A stretch of DNA of 10,407 nt, taken from positions 1 to 10,407 of the forward strand of contig JAURJS010000085.1 in the NCBI GenBank assembly GCA_030832135.1. Direction: 5' to 3'. The stretch comes from Candidatus Planktophila sp. (lineage in GTDB: Bacteria > Actinomycetota > Actinomycetes > Nanopelagicales > Nanopelagicaceae). Each line of letters opens with the position of its first letter. Position 1 is the first letter of the stretch. A program made the translations under genes and the position numbers. The notes below the pieces were generated by a model. That model ran no database searches and was not told the origin of the DNA. It worked only from the letters and a program-made list of their open reading frames with translations. This document shows positions 1 through 7,967 of this stretch, one piece after another.

Positions 1-1
1 C

Positions 2-682
2 GCTCATAAACCAGCACCAGTCATTCAAGAGAACTTCCTTACCGATCGCCTCCGTAGTTCAGAGGTGCCAACAACGATTTACTTTATTCGCCACGGTGAA
101 ACAATTCTCACGCCAACCCGAAAGTTCTCTGGAGTGGGAGCCCTTGACCCAGAGCTCACCGCCGATGGTCTGGCACAAGCAGAGCGCGTTGCCGCAGAGG
201 TTGCAAAGCTCACTCCAGATATTCTGATTGCATCGCCATTGCAGCGCACTCGCCAAACGGCAGAGGCGATCTCCAAGAGCACCGGCCTAGAAATCACCTT
301 TGATACAGATTGGTATGAACTCTCCTTCGGCACATGGGATGGCAAATCCATTGAAGAAGTCAAGGCTGAAGATCCTGATGGTTATCAGGCCTGGCTCAAC
401 TCATCTTCCTATCGCCCAGGTGGTGGAGAGTCCTATGACGAGGCAGCCATTCGTATCGATGCTGCCCTCAATAAGGTTGTCGCTGAATACCCCGGACAGA
501 AGGTTGTTGTTGTCACCCATAACGGTGTCATTAAAACAGCTGCTAATTTAGTAATTGGTGGACCCAACGACGGGGTCTTTCATATGGATGCAACGCCTTG
601 CTCGATATCTTCGATCTCGATCTGGCCATCAGATGGGCTGCGCGCACTACGCTCTTTTAATGAACGTGGCCATCACCGTTAA
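2..682 (+). CDS. C-terminal phosphatase part of a probable bifunctional RNase H/acid phosphatase (5' partial)
   Basis: The frame is open from the first complete codon at 2 and runs without a stop through a possible GTG at 65, so I read it as the tail of a larger protein entering from the left. The visible 226 residues carry a histidine phosphatase (phosphoglycerate mutase-like) domain: the RHGET motif with the phospho-accepting His at 92-94, SPLQRTRQTAE with the second Arg, a YELSFGTWDG acid motif, PGGGES, and VVVVTHNG with the second catalytic His. The stretch KFSGVGALDPELTADG after RHGET resembles the alpha-ribazole phosphatase-like half of actinobacterial RNase HI/acid phosphatase fusions such as Mycobacterium Rv2228c. 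The RNase H half would lie outside the window, so the fusion is inference. The alternative is a free 205-residue phosphatase starting at GTG 65; the flanking AGAG is a poor ribosome site with no spacing. The stop overlaps the stop of the convergent cysteine hydrolase gene by 4 bp. Confidence 0.8.
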   Translation, partial: AHKPAPVIQENFLTDRLRSSEVPTTIYFIRHGETILTPTRKFSGVGALDPELTADGLAQAERVAAEVAKLTPDILIASPLQRTRQTAEAISKSTGLEITFDTDWYELSFGTWDGKSIEEVKAEDPDGYQAWLNSSSYRPGGGESYDEAAIRIDAALNKVVAEYPGQKVVVVTHNGVIKTAANLVIGGPNDGVFHMDATPCSISSISIWPSDGLRALRSFNERGHHR

Positions 683-1233
683 TAAAAGAGATCTGCGACC
701 TTCTCTGCATTTGCTGAACACCCTGGAAGTTCATATCCCATGAAGTTCGTGTTTTGCTCATCAATAGTGTTAGACGCATCAACCACGAAGCCATTCCATT
801 CGAAGCCGGTTGTTGTGTGGGCATCTGAAATGAGAGTGAGGTCATAACCCGCCTCTAACGCTGCCATAGAGGTGTGGCGGACACAGTTATTGGTCTCAGC
901 ACCACATGTGTAGAGATGACCGACCTTTAGTTGGCTAAGGACTTCTTCCAAGTTGGTCTCAACAAAAGTACTGCGATATCTCTTCTCGATAATTGGTTCG
1001 CCATCGGCAGGAACAAGTTCAGGAACTATCTGCCACCCATCACTTCCCAATGGCAGATCTTCAGCAGAGTGGCGAACCCAGATCACAGGAATTGATGCTG
1101 CACGCGCCTTGGAAACAGAGGTAGCCATATTGGCAACTTTCTCATCTCGTTTAAATGCATCCGCTACGACATTGACCTGCACATCAATCACAAGGAGTGC
1201 TGAATTAATCCGTTCGCTCTTATTGATGGCCAT
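679..1233 (-). CDS. isochorismatase-family cysteine hydrolase
   Basis: This 184-residue protein has the isochorismatase/nicotinamidase fold. With the ATG at 1233 as residue 1, the likely catalytic triad is Asp17 in ALLVIDVQ, Lys84 in IIEKRYRSTF and Cys117 in GAETNNCVRHTSMAALEAG, which matches the family pattern of a cis-peptide loop just before the nucleophilic Cys. Members hydrolyse amides or vinyl ethers (nicotinamide, N-carbamoyl amides, ureidoacrylate, isochorismate); nothing here fixes the substrate. The product is cytosolic, with no signal peptide. A GTG at 1239 is possible, but the ATG at 1233 has AAGG seven bases upstream and is preferred. The gene follows the DUF3445 gene with a 9-bp gap and is probably co-transcribed with it. 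It could act on a product of that gene, perhaps in the use of an N-methylated or amide nitrogen source, but this is inference. It converges on the phosphatase gene with a 4-bp stop overlap. Confidence 0.87.
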   Translation of the reverse strand: MAINKSERINSALLVIDVQVNVVADAFKRDEKVANMATSVSKARAASIPVIWVRHSAEDLPLGSDGWQIVPELVPADGEPIIEKRYRSTFVETNLEEVLSQLKVGHLYTCGAETNNCVRHTSMAALEAGYDLTLISDAHTTTGFEWNGFVVDASNTIDEQNTNFMGYELPGCSANAEKVADLFY

Positions 1234-1238
1234 GCTCA

Positions 1239-1244
1239 CACCTT
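1239..1244 (-). promoter_or_regulatory. Shine-Dalgarno that sets the start of the cysteine hydrolase gene
   Basis: On the minus strand the sequence reads TAAGGTGTGAGCATG. The TAA is the stop of the upstream DUF3445 gene, AAGG is the ribosome site and the ATG at 1233 follows after seven bases. The in-frame GTG at 1239 overlaps the AAGG itself and is therefore an unlikely start. Confidence 0.6.
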
Positions 1245-2103
1245 ATCTATTGCTACGTAGGTAATCGATAATCTTTTGATGGTCATTGACTAAGCCCTTA
1301 TATTCAATAGTTTCAGGCCTTAGCGATTCAAGCGTTTCGGCGAAGAATGCGGCAGATTGAGGATCTTCCTTAATCCACTTCAGCGGTTCAGCCCGGTTAC
1401 GGATAGTGAAGTAGAGGAATTGCCCGCAGGCAGCTCGAGTAAGAGTCTGGCGCTCTGTGCGCCACCAGTAATCCTCAGGGATGGCAGCTGCGTGGATAGA
1501 TGTGGGTTGATGTAAATCTTCAGTGCTATGAAGTGACCAATTCTTGCGCCAGACTGGTCGATCTGCGGTGATTTTGTCGAAGGTAGCGGTCATATAAGGG
1601 GCGAGGGATTCAGCAAAGCCAGGCACCGGCGTATGGACCGCGTCCATCCCTTTTCCTATTTTCTCAGATAGCTTCCAACGAGAAGGAAAGAGCACTGCGC
1701 CAGCAACTATCTTCCACTCACTATCTTCGCGGGAGAGAACTACGAGGTCTTCCCCAATAATTGCCGCCAACTTCAACAAGATATCTGGCGCTGAAAGTTC
1801 TACTGTGAGATTGCCTGGCAGGTAAGTAACCGATTCAGAGGTGACGAGATATCTCTCGTGATGAAACTCAGATAGATTCTTGGCAATTCGTGAAATTAAT
1901 TCCGCTATTGCAGGGCGATAGCCAGGCAATTCTTGATAGACAACTTCTCGTGAATTCTTGGCAAGTTCTACTCGCTCAACTATCTGTTGATGAAGGTCAT
2001 CGCCATCTTCAATCCATTGCGTATCCTCAAGTGATCGCAGTCCCATATTGAGGCGAAAAGGCTTTCCATCACTCGGTGGGGGATAGACAAAGCCTTTAGA
2101 CAT
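1243..2103 (-). CDS. DUF3445 / heme-dependent oxidative N-demethylase-like protein
   Basis: The 286-residue protein (counted from the ATG at 2103) matches the DUF3445 family, typified by the heme-binding PAS-like subunit of heme-dependent oxidative N-demethylase, which removes methyl groups from secondary or tertiary amines. Family landmarks in order are FRLNMGLRSL near residue 16, a PGYRPA turn near 60, GEDLVVLSRED near 117, the signature LFPSRWKLSEKIGK at 138-151, HTPVPGF at 157, RPVWRKNW at 182, and RTERQTLTR near 215 before a C-terminal FTIR segment. No reductase, ferredoxin or other N-demethylase subunit lies in the window, so it would need a separate electron donor or have another role. 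The frame could begin at ATG 2130, but ATG 2103 has a TAATACT -10 box ending 6 bp upstream and fits a leaderless start. It is first in an operon with the cysteine hydrolase. Cytosolic by sequence. Confidence 0.85.
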   Translation of the reverse strand: MSKGFVYPPPSDGKPFRLNMGLRSLEDTQWIEDGDDLHQQIVERVELAKNSREVVYQELPGYRPAIAELISRIAKNLSEFHHERYLVTSESVTYLPGNLTVELSAPDILLKLAAIIGEDLVVLSREDSEWKIVAGAVLFPSRWKLSEKIGKGMDAVHTPVPGFAESLAPYMTATFDKITADRPVWRKNWSLHSTEDLHQPTSIHAAAIPEDYWWRTERQTLTRAACGQFLYFTIRNRAEPLKWIKEDPQSAAFFAETLESLRPETIEYKGLVNDHQKIIDYLRSNR

Positions 2104-2108
2104 GGACT

Positions 2109-2116
2109 TAGTATTA
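2109..2116. promoter_or_regulatory. shared symmetric -10 region for divergent leaderless genes
   Basis: On the plus strand TAGTAT (2109-2114) lies at -12 to -7 from the GTG at 2121. On the minus strand TAATAC followed by T (2116 to 2110) lies at about -13 to -7 from the ATG at 2103. The two -10 boxes occupy the same 8 bp of a near-palindrome, AGTATTACT. Predicted start sites, equal to the start codons, are 18 bp apart. A possible minus-strand -35 is TTGTAT, 16 bp upstream of TAATAC. The element is inferred from sequence only. Confidence 0.5.
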
Positions 2117-2120
2117 CTGA

Positions 2121-2615
2121 GTGAATTCATACATACAATCTTTGAGAGAGCGTGATCTGATTCGCGTGGAGATGGTCTGCTTAGGAAATATCTGTCGTTC
2201 TCCCATGGCAGCTGCAGTACTGGCCAATCGAGCTACTGAAATTGAAAAGCCTGAAATCATCGTGACAAGTAGCGGCACATCTTCATGGCATGTGGGTGAG
2301 GGGGCGCATCAACTCTCTGAGAAGACCTGGAAGCTCGCCGGGTATAAGTACTCACATACCGCTCGCCAATTTTTCGTTGAGAACTTTGACGAAGTAGATC
2401 TCATCCTCGCAATGGATGAGAGTAATTACGCCAACATCCTTCAATTGGCTCGCCATGATCAAGACCGGGAGAAGGTAGCGATGCTCCGCGCCTTCGATCC
2501 GGGGGTCGACTCGCTAGAGGTCCCAGACCCTTGGGGGAGCGAGATTGAGGCCTATCAAGAGGTCTTGGCTATGGTCGAGGCAGCTGTCTCGGGGTTACTT
2601 AAAACACTCCGATAG
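2121..2615 (+). CDS. low-molecular-weight protein tyrosine phosphatase
   Basis: The protein (164 residues from the GTG at 2121) is a cysteine-dependent phosphatase of the arsenate reductase-like LMW-PTP fold. The phosphate loop CLGNICRS carries the nucleophile Cys20 and Arg26, and the general acid Asp136 sits in the VPDPWG motif; DEVDLILAMDESN near residue 90 is also typical. It should remove phosphate from phosphotyrosine proteins in the cytosol; the substrate is unknown. The start is uncertain. The GTG at 2121 has a TAGTAT box exactly where a leaderless mRNA needs it but gives about a dozen extra residues before the first beta strand (IRVEMVCLGN). TTG at 2142 or GTG at 2166 would give family-like N-termini but have no well-spaced ribosome site. 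A TACAAT at 2134-2139 could support a shorter form. It is divergent from the DUF3445 operon. Confidence 0.92.
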   Translation: MNSYIQSLRERDLIRVEMVCLGNICRSPMAAAVLANRATEIEKPEIIVTSSGTSSWHVGEGAHQLSEKTWKLAGYKYSHTARQFFVENFDEVDLILAMDESNYANILQLARHDQDREKVAMLRAFDPGVDSLEVPDPWGSEIEAYQEVLAMVEAAVSGLLKTLR

Positions 2616-2629
2616 GGCTGGCTTTCGAT

Positions 2630-2659
2630 TTGTGAGCCTAGCGGGGGTGGTGCTACGCT
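2630..2659 (+). promoter_or_regulatory. promoter of the FTR1 iron permease gene
   Basis: A -35-like TTGTGA (2630-2635) is followed after 18 bp by an extended -10, TGC-TACGCT, with the hexamer at 2654-2659. Transcription would start near 2666, inside the left arm of the adjacent inverted repeat. A GAAGGG ribosome site at 2689-2694 lies seven bases before the ATG at 2702. Confidence 0.5.
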
Positions 2660-2687
2660 ATTTACGCAACACCAATGTTGCGTAAAT
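2660..2687. promoter_or_regulatory. perfect 12-bp inverted repeat, probable repressor operator of the FTR1 gene
   Basis: Arms ATTTACGCAACA (2660-2671) and TGTTGCGTAAAT (2676-2687) are exact reverse complements around a CCAA spacer. The repeat begins directly after the predicted -10 box, spans the predicted transcription start and ends just before the ribosome site, the classic place for a repressor operator. It lacks the TTAGG/CCTAA halves of a DtxR/IdeR box and the AT-rich pattern of a Fur box. There is no T-run after it, so it is not a terminator of the upstream gene. In RNA it could also form a hairpin close to the ribosome site. A further 7-bp pair, GCCTAGC (2636-2642) and GCTAGGC (2694-2700), flanks it. 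Confidence 0.65.
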
Positions 2688-2701
2688 CGAAGGGCTAGGC
2701 A

Positions 2702-3517
2702 ATGCTGGCTAATTTTCTGATTGGGCTCCGCGAAGGTCTCGAAGCGGCTTTAGTTGTAGGTATTTTGATCGCCTACCTGAAGAAGATTAATCAGGGCGAT
2801 AAGACCCGTTCAATCTGGCAGGGAGTCTTTGCAGCGATTGCGCTATCAGCAGCGCTCGGCTCCTTCTTTACGATTTCATCAGTCCACCTAGAAGGCGATG
2901 CTGAGAAAGTTGTTGCTGGAACTCTCTCATTCGTTGCAGCAGCGATGATTACCTGGATGGTTCTCTGGCTCGGCAAGAAGGCACGCTTCCTTAAGGCAGA
3001 GCTTGAAGGCTCAATCGATCGTGCGCTCGCTACCGGTGCTGGTTCACTCTTTGCACTCGCATTCTTTGCAGTAGGTCGCGAAGGCCTTGAGACTGCAATC
3101 TTTATCTGGAATGGCGCGATGGCATCTGAAGATGCAACGCTCACAGTCTTTGGAACTTTCCTAGGAATAGCAGTGTCAGTTGTCGCAGGATGGTTGCTTT
3201 ATCGCGGTGCGCTCAAGCTCAACCTCGCAAAGTTCTTTAAATACAGTGGCATCGCACTGATTGTCGTTGCAGCAGGAATGTTCTCTTATGCAATTCACGA
3301 GTTCCAAGAGATTGCGCTAATCCCAGGCGATGCCAACAAGCTCTATGACATCTCTGGCGTTATTGGCAAGGAGAGCATCCTTGGATCTGTCCTTAAGGGT
3401 CTCTTCAACTTCACTCCAAAACCTTCAGTGATTCAGGCAATTGGTTGGACAAGTTTTATCGCAGTTGTCTCTTACTTCTTCTTCAAGAAGCCTAAGAAAG
3501 CTGCGGTTGCTGCTTAG
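2702..3517 (+). CDS. FTR1-family high-affinity iron permease
   Basis: A 271-residue polytopic membrane protein of the oxidase-dependent Fe transporter family (FTR1/EfeU). Both REXXE iron-binding motifs are present: REGLE at residues 10-14 in the first membrane segment and REGLE at 126-130 in the fourth. HEFQE near 199-203 matches the conserved HELQE-type motif. About seven hydrophobic segments can be picked out, and the tail is short and basic (FFKKPKKAAVAA). The role is import of iron across the cytoplasmic membrane. No EfeO or EfeB (periplasmic and peroxidase partners) is encoded next to it, so it may work alone or with unlinked partners. The ATG is supported by GAAGGG seven bases upstream. 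Control by the palindrome at 2660-2687 is likely. The last 26 bp overlap the end of the convergent EamA gene. Confidence 0.93.
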   Translation: MLANFLIGLREGLEAALVVGILIAYLKKINQGDKTRSIWQGVFAAIALSAALGSFFTISSVHLEGDAEKVVAGTLSFVAAAMITWMVLWLGKKARFLKAELEGSIDRALATGAGSLFALAFFAVGREGLETAIFIWNGAMASEDATLTVFGTFLGIAVSVVAGWLLYRGALKLNLAKFFKYSGIALIVVAAGMFSYAIHEFQEIALIPGDANKLYDISGVIGKESILGSVLKGLFNFTPKPSVIQAIGWTSFIAVVSYFFFKKPKKAAVAA

Positions 3518-4406
3518 CTAATCTATGCTGCGTTTCGATCTTCTGACCAAAGTAAGAAGATCCGATAATCAGTATTGCTCCACAGAGTCCAAGTAGGGCA
3601 AGGCTTTCGCCACCGATTGATACGCCAACAATCACAGCCCACACTGGCTCTGTACCAAGGAGCAGGCTTGCCCGTGAAGAAGATGTGCGGCGGATAGCCC
3701 AGAGCGTTACTAAGAATGCGAATGCACCACAGAGCAGGCTTAAGAAGAGCAAGTTAAGCCAGATTCCACGGTCAAATTCGGCAACTGCGATCTTTATTCC
3801 GTCGAAAGAAAATACTGAATACATCACGGCGCAGGTAAGGCTCTGCAGCAGAGTCAGATTGACCGAGCTATATTTCTTATCGGCAGTCAGATGGCCCATT
3901 GCTGTGACATGAAGTGCGCGAAAGAGCGCAGCGGCAAGCATCAGCCAATCACCTACGCCGGGTGCTGCAAAACCTTTATCAGAGACCAAGAGCGCAACTC
4001 CCACAACCGCTACAACTGTTGCCACAAAGAATGGACGAGGCAACCAATTCTTTGCTGCGATAGATTCAAAGATGGGCGTGAAGATAATTGCCAAGCTGAT
4101 GATGAGGCCAGCATTAGTGGCGGAGGTCTTAGAAACTCCAGATGTTTCACAGAAGAGGATGAGGCCTTGGGAAGTTCCGAGTCCTATTCCCAGCGCTAAC
4201 TCTGGGCGGGTGAATCGTTCGCGCTTGAGTGACCAGATAAAAGCAATGGCGAGGGAAGTGATGATAAATCTCAAACTCAATACGGTAAGAACTGGTGCAT
4301 GTTGAGTCAGGCTCTTGGCCGAGAGGTAGCTTGCTCCCCAGAGGGCGGCAACGAGCAGAAGCGCAAGATCTACTTCGCGCGCTCTCACCTTCTCCATAAA
4401 AGACAT
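3492..4406 (-). CDS. EamA/DMT-family transporter
   Basis: A 304-residue membrane protein with about ten hydrophobic segments arranged as two EamA repeats (roughly residues 14-140 and 150-290). The first repeat opens with LLVAALWGASYLSAKSL and has LRFIITSLAIAFIW; the second ends with LLGTEPVWAVIVGVSIGGESLALLGLCGAILIIG, a typical drug/metabolite transporter signature. It probably exports a small metabolite such as an amino acid or related compound; the substrate cannot be read from sequence. The ATG at 4406 has TATGGT at -12 to -7 and could start a leaderless mRNA; the ATG at 4397 is an alternative. The start codon lies in the last arm of the hairpin that follows katG, so read-through from katG is also possible. 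The 3' end overlaps the FTR1 gene by 26 bp in convergent orientation. Confidence 0.9.
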   Translation of the reverse strand: MSFMEKVRAREVDLALLLVAALWGASYLSAKSLTQHAPVLTVLSLRFIITSLAIAFIWSLKRERFTRPELALGIGLGTSQGLILFCETSGVSKTSATNAGLIISLAIIFTPIFESIAAKNWLPRPFFVATVVAVVGVALLVSDKGFAAPGVGDWLMLAAALFRALHVTAMGHLTADKKYSSVNLTLLQSLTCAVMYSVFSFDGIKIAVAEFDRGIWLNLLFLSLLCGAFAFLVTLWAIRRTSSSRASLLLGTEPVWAVIVGVSIGGESLALLGLCGAILIIGSSYFGQKIETQHRLAKQQPQLS

Positions 4407-4446
4407 CTGCGCACCATACTCGAATCACCGAGCATGGTGCGCAGAT
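4398..4446 (-). terminator. hairpin after katG, probable intrinsic terminator overlapping the EamA start
   Basis: Arms at 4405-4417 and 4434-4446 (ATCTGCGCACCAT and its exact reverse complement) form a 13-bp stem. After one A-C mismatch the stem continues with CTCG/CGAG around a 6-base loop. On the minus strand it is followed by GTCTTTTAT, a short T-run, and it starts 19 bases after the katG stop codon, so termination of katG is the natural reading. The plus-strand direction has no T-run. The last stem arm contains both the predicted -10 box (TATGGT) and the ATG of the downstream EamA gene, so it may also modulate that gene. Confidence 0.65.
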
Positions 4447-4465
4447 ATAAGCGTCTTAGACGAAA

Positions 4466-6743
<2,278 letters not shown>

Positions 6744-6799
6744 CATACCGCCGAAAAGCGGTCTCATACCTGATACCCCTACAAATAAAGGAATAGACA

Positions 6800-7339
6800 A
6801 TGTCAGTACTTTCAACACTTCCAGCAGGCACATACACAATCGATGCTTCACATAGCCGCGTGGGCTTTAGCGCACGCCACGCAATGGTGACCAAGGTCCG
6901 TGGCTCATTTAACGACTACACAGGTTCAGCTGTTGTTGCAGATGGCGCAGCAACACTTTCAATCGAGATCTCAGCAGCTTCTATCGATACACGTAGCGCA
7001 GATCGTGATGGACACCTCCAGTCACCAGATTTCTTCGATGTAGCTAACTTCCCAAAGATCACTTTCAAGTCAACATCTGTAAAGGATGGCGGCGCAGGAA
7101 TAATCGTAGATGGCGAGCTCACAATTAAGGATGTAACAAAGCCTTTGATAATTGAATTCGAATACACAGGAACAGCTAAGGATCCATTCGGTAACGACCG
7201 TTACGGCTTCGAAGGCGCTTCAGAGATCAACCGCAAGGACTTCGGTCTTACATGGAACGCAGCTCTTGAGACCGGCGGACTTCTAGTTTCAGAGTCAATC
7301 AAGCTTGAGTTCGAAATCTCAACAATCGTCGCAAAGTAA
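6800..7339 (+). CDS. YceI-family protein
   Basis: A 179-residue YceI-like protein, a lipocalin-like beta barrel that in characterised members binds polyisoprenoid lipids. The N-terminal signature YTIDASHSRVGFSARH (12-27) with KVRGSF, the central GHLQSPDFFDVANFPKITFKS (71-91) and the late RKDFGLTWNAALETGG (145-160) match the family throughout. There is no signal peptide, so this is the cytosolic form common in actinobacteria rather than the periplasmic enterobacterial form. The physiological role is not settled; stress and quinone or isoprenoid handling have been suggested. The ATG has AAAGGA seven bases upstream. It is divergent from katG with shared operator-like sites, which hints at induction under oxidative stress. 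A strong terminator follows at 7360-7397. Confidence 0.92.
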   Translation: MSVLSTLPAGTYTIDASHSRVGFSARHAMVTKVRGSFNDYTGSAVVADGAATLSIEISAASIDTRSADRDGHLQSPDFFDVANFPKITFKSTSVKDGGAGIIVDGELTIKDVTKPLIIEFEYTGTAKDPFGNDRYGFEGASEINRKDFGLTWNAALETGGLLVSESIKLEFEISTIVAK

Positions 7340-7359
7340 TTAGACTCCTTAATAAGTTG

Positions 7360-7397
7360 AGAGAAAGCCCCTGTGGAACGCCACGGGGGCTTTCTCT
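7360..7397 (+). terminator. strong intrinsic terminator after yceI
   Basis: Arms AGAGAAAGCCCC (7360-7371) and GGGGCTTTCTCT (7386-7397) pair perfectly. After one T-G wobble the stem continues with GTGG/CCAC, closing on an AACG loop, for a stem of 17 pairs. The T-rich right flank (CTTTCTCT) supplies the U-tract for yceI. The stem is symmetric enough to block transcription in both directions. Confidence 0.85.
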
Positions 7398-7403
7398 ATG
7401 CCC

Positions 7404-7409
7404 TAATAT
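7404..7409 (+). promoter_or_regulatory. -10 box of a leaderless gene (DUF4287 protein)
   Basis: TAATAT is a full TANNNT match at -12 to -7 from the ATG at 7416, with TTTCAC between. There is no ribosome site before the ATG, so the mRNA most likely begins at the A of the start codon. No -35 is evident. Confidence 0.6.
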
Positions 7410-7415
7410 TTTCAC

Positions 7416-7967
7416 ATGTCGATATCTGACGGAGACCGTGAGAAGTTCTTCCCGCTCATTGAGAAGAAGTACGGCGAGAAGATGTCATATTGGTTTAAGG
7501 TGATGAAGGAAGTCGAGGGGGAGAAGTACCCCGTTCAGATTGCCCACTTGAGAGAGAATTATGGATTCTCACAGGCTCATGCAAATGCACTTGTGATGTA
7601 CTCGCGTGGTTCTACCTCTTCAAAGAGATTCGAAACACCGGCTGAATTCTTTAAGACGGTAACACCTCGGCAGGCAAAGACGATGAAGGCGATATTTAAG
7701 GCAATCACCTCTAAATATCCCCAACTAGAGCTCGTGGTCGCCTGGAATCAGCCGATGCTTAAATTTGAGAAGCACTACATTTTCGGAGTATCAGCTGCAA
7801 CAAATCACATCCTCATTGCTCCGTGGGATCAAGATGTTCTCAAGAAATACACTCCGAAATTTAAGGACTACAAGGTCAATAAGAAGACGATTGCTCTTCC
7901 CAATGATTGGGAAGTTGATGTAAAGCTCCTTCAGGCGATGGCCAAAGATAGTTTGGCTGCCCTTTAG
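7416..7967 (+). CDS. DUF4287 domain fused to a frataxin-like DUF1801 (YdhG/Fra) domain
   Basis: A 183-residue cytosolic protein with two parts. Residues about 5-65 (FFPLIEKKYGEKMSYWFKVM, then YPVQIAHLRENYGFSQAHANALVMY) match DUF4287, a small helical domain of unknown role. Residues about 82-180 match DUF1801/YdhG: KYPQLELVVAWNQPM at 100-114, then YIFGVSAATNHILIAPWD, closely resembling Bacillus subtilis Fra (YdhG), a frataxin-like iron donor for Fe-S cluster and heme assembly. An iron-chaperone role is therefore possible but is inferred from the C-terminal domain only. The ATG at 7416 has no Shine-Dalgarno but a TAATAT box at -12, so a leaderless mRNA is likely. The gene is isolated by the terminator upstream and overlaps the convergent DUF1801 gene by 4 bp. 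Confidence 0.82.
   Translation: MSISDGDREKFFPLIEKKYGEKMSYWFKVMKEVEGEKYPVQIAHLRENYGFSQAHANALVMYSRGSTSSKRFETPAEFFKTVTPRQAKTMKAIFKAITSKYPQLELVVAWNQPMLKFEKHYIFGVSAATNHILIAPWDQDVLKKYTPKFKDYKVNKKTIALPNDWEVDVKLLQAMAKDSLAAL

Noticed and set aside
2660..2687. Intrinsic terminator of the tyrosine phosphatase gene
   Set aside because: The palindrome is AT-flanked with no T-run on the plus-strand side and lies downstream of a good extended -10 for the next gene; an operator or leader hairpin fits better.
2690..2715. IdeR/DtxR-type iron box around GCTAGGCAATGCTGGCTAA
   Set aside because: Only a few positions match the TTAGGTTAGGCTAACCTAA consensus, it has no real dyad, and it runs into the coding region.
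2791..3144. 117-codon open frame antisense to the FTR1 gene
   Set aside because: It is a reverse-frame shadow of conserved membrane-protein codons, with no domain or ribosome site.
6745..6777. Three ATACC repeats and a small ACCGC/GCGGT hairpin before yceI
   Set aside because: The units are only five bases with irregular spacing; expected by chance and not clearly tied to a promoter element.
7340..7415. Small RNA gene between yceI and the DUF4287 gene
   Set aside because: The gap is filled by a terminator hairpin and a -10 box, with no separate promoter or structure left over.
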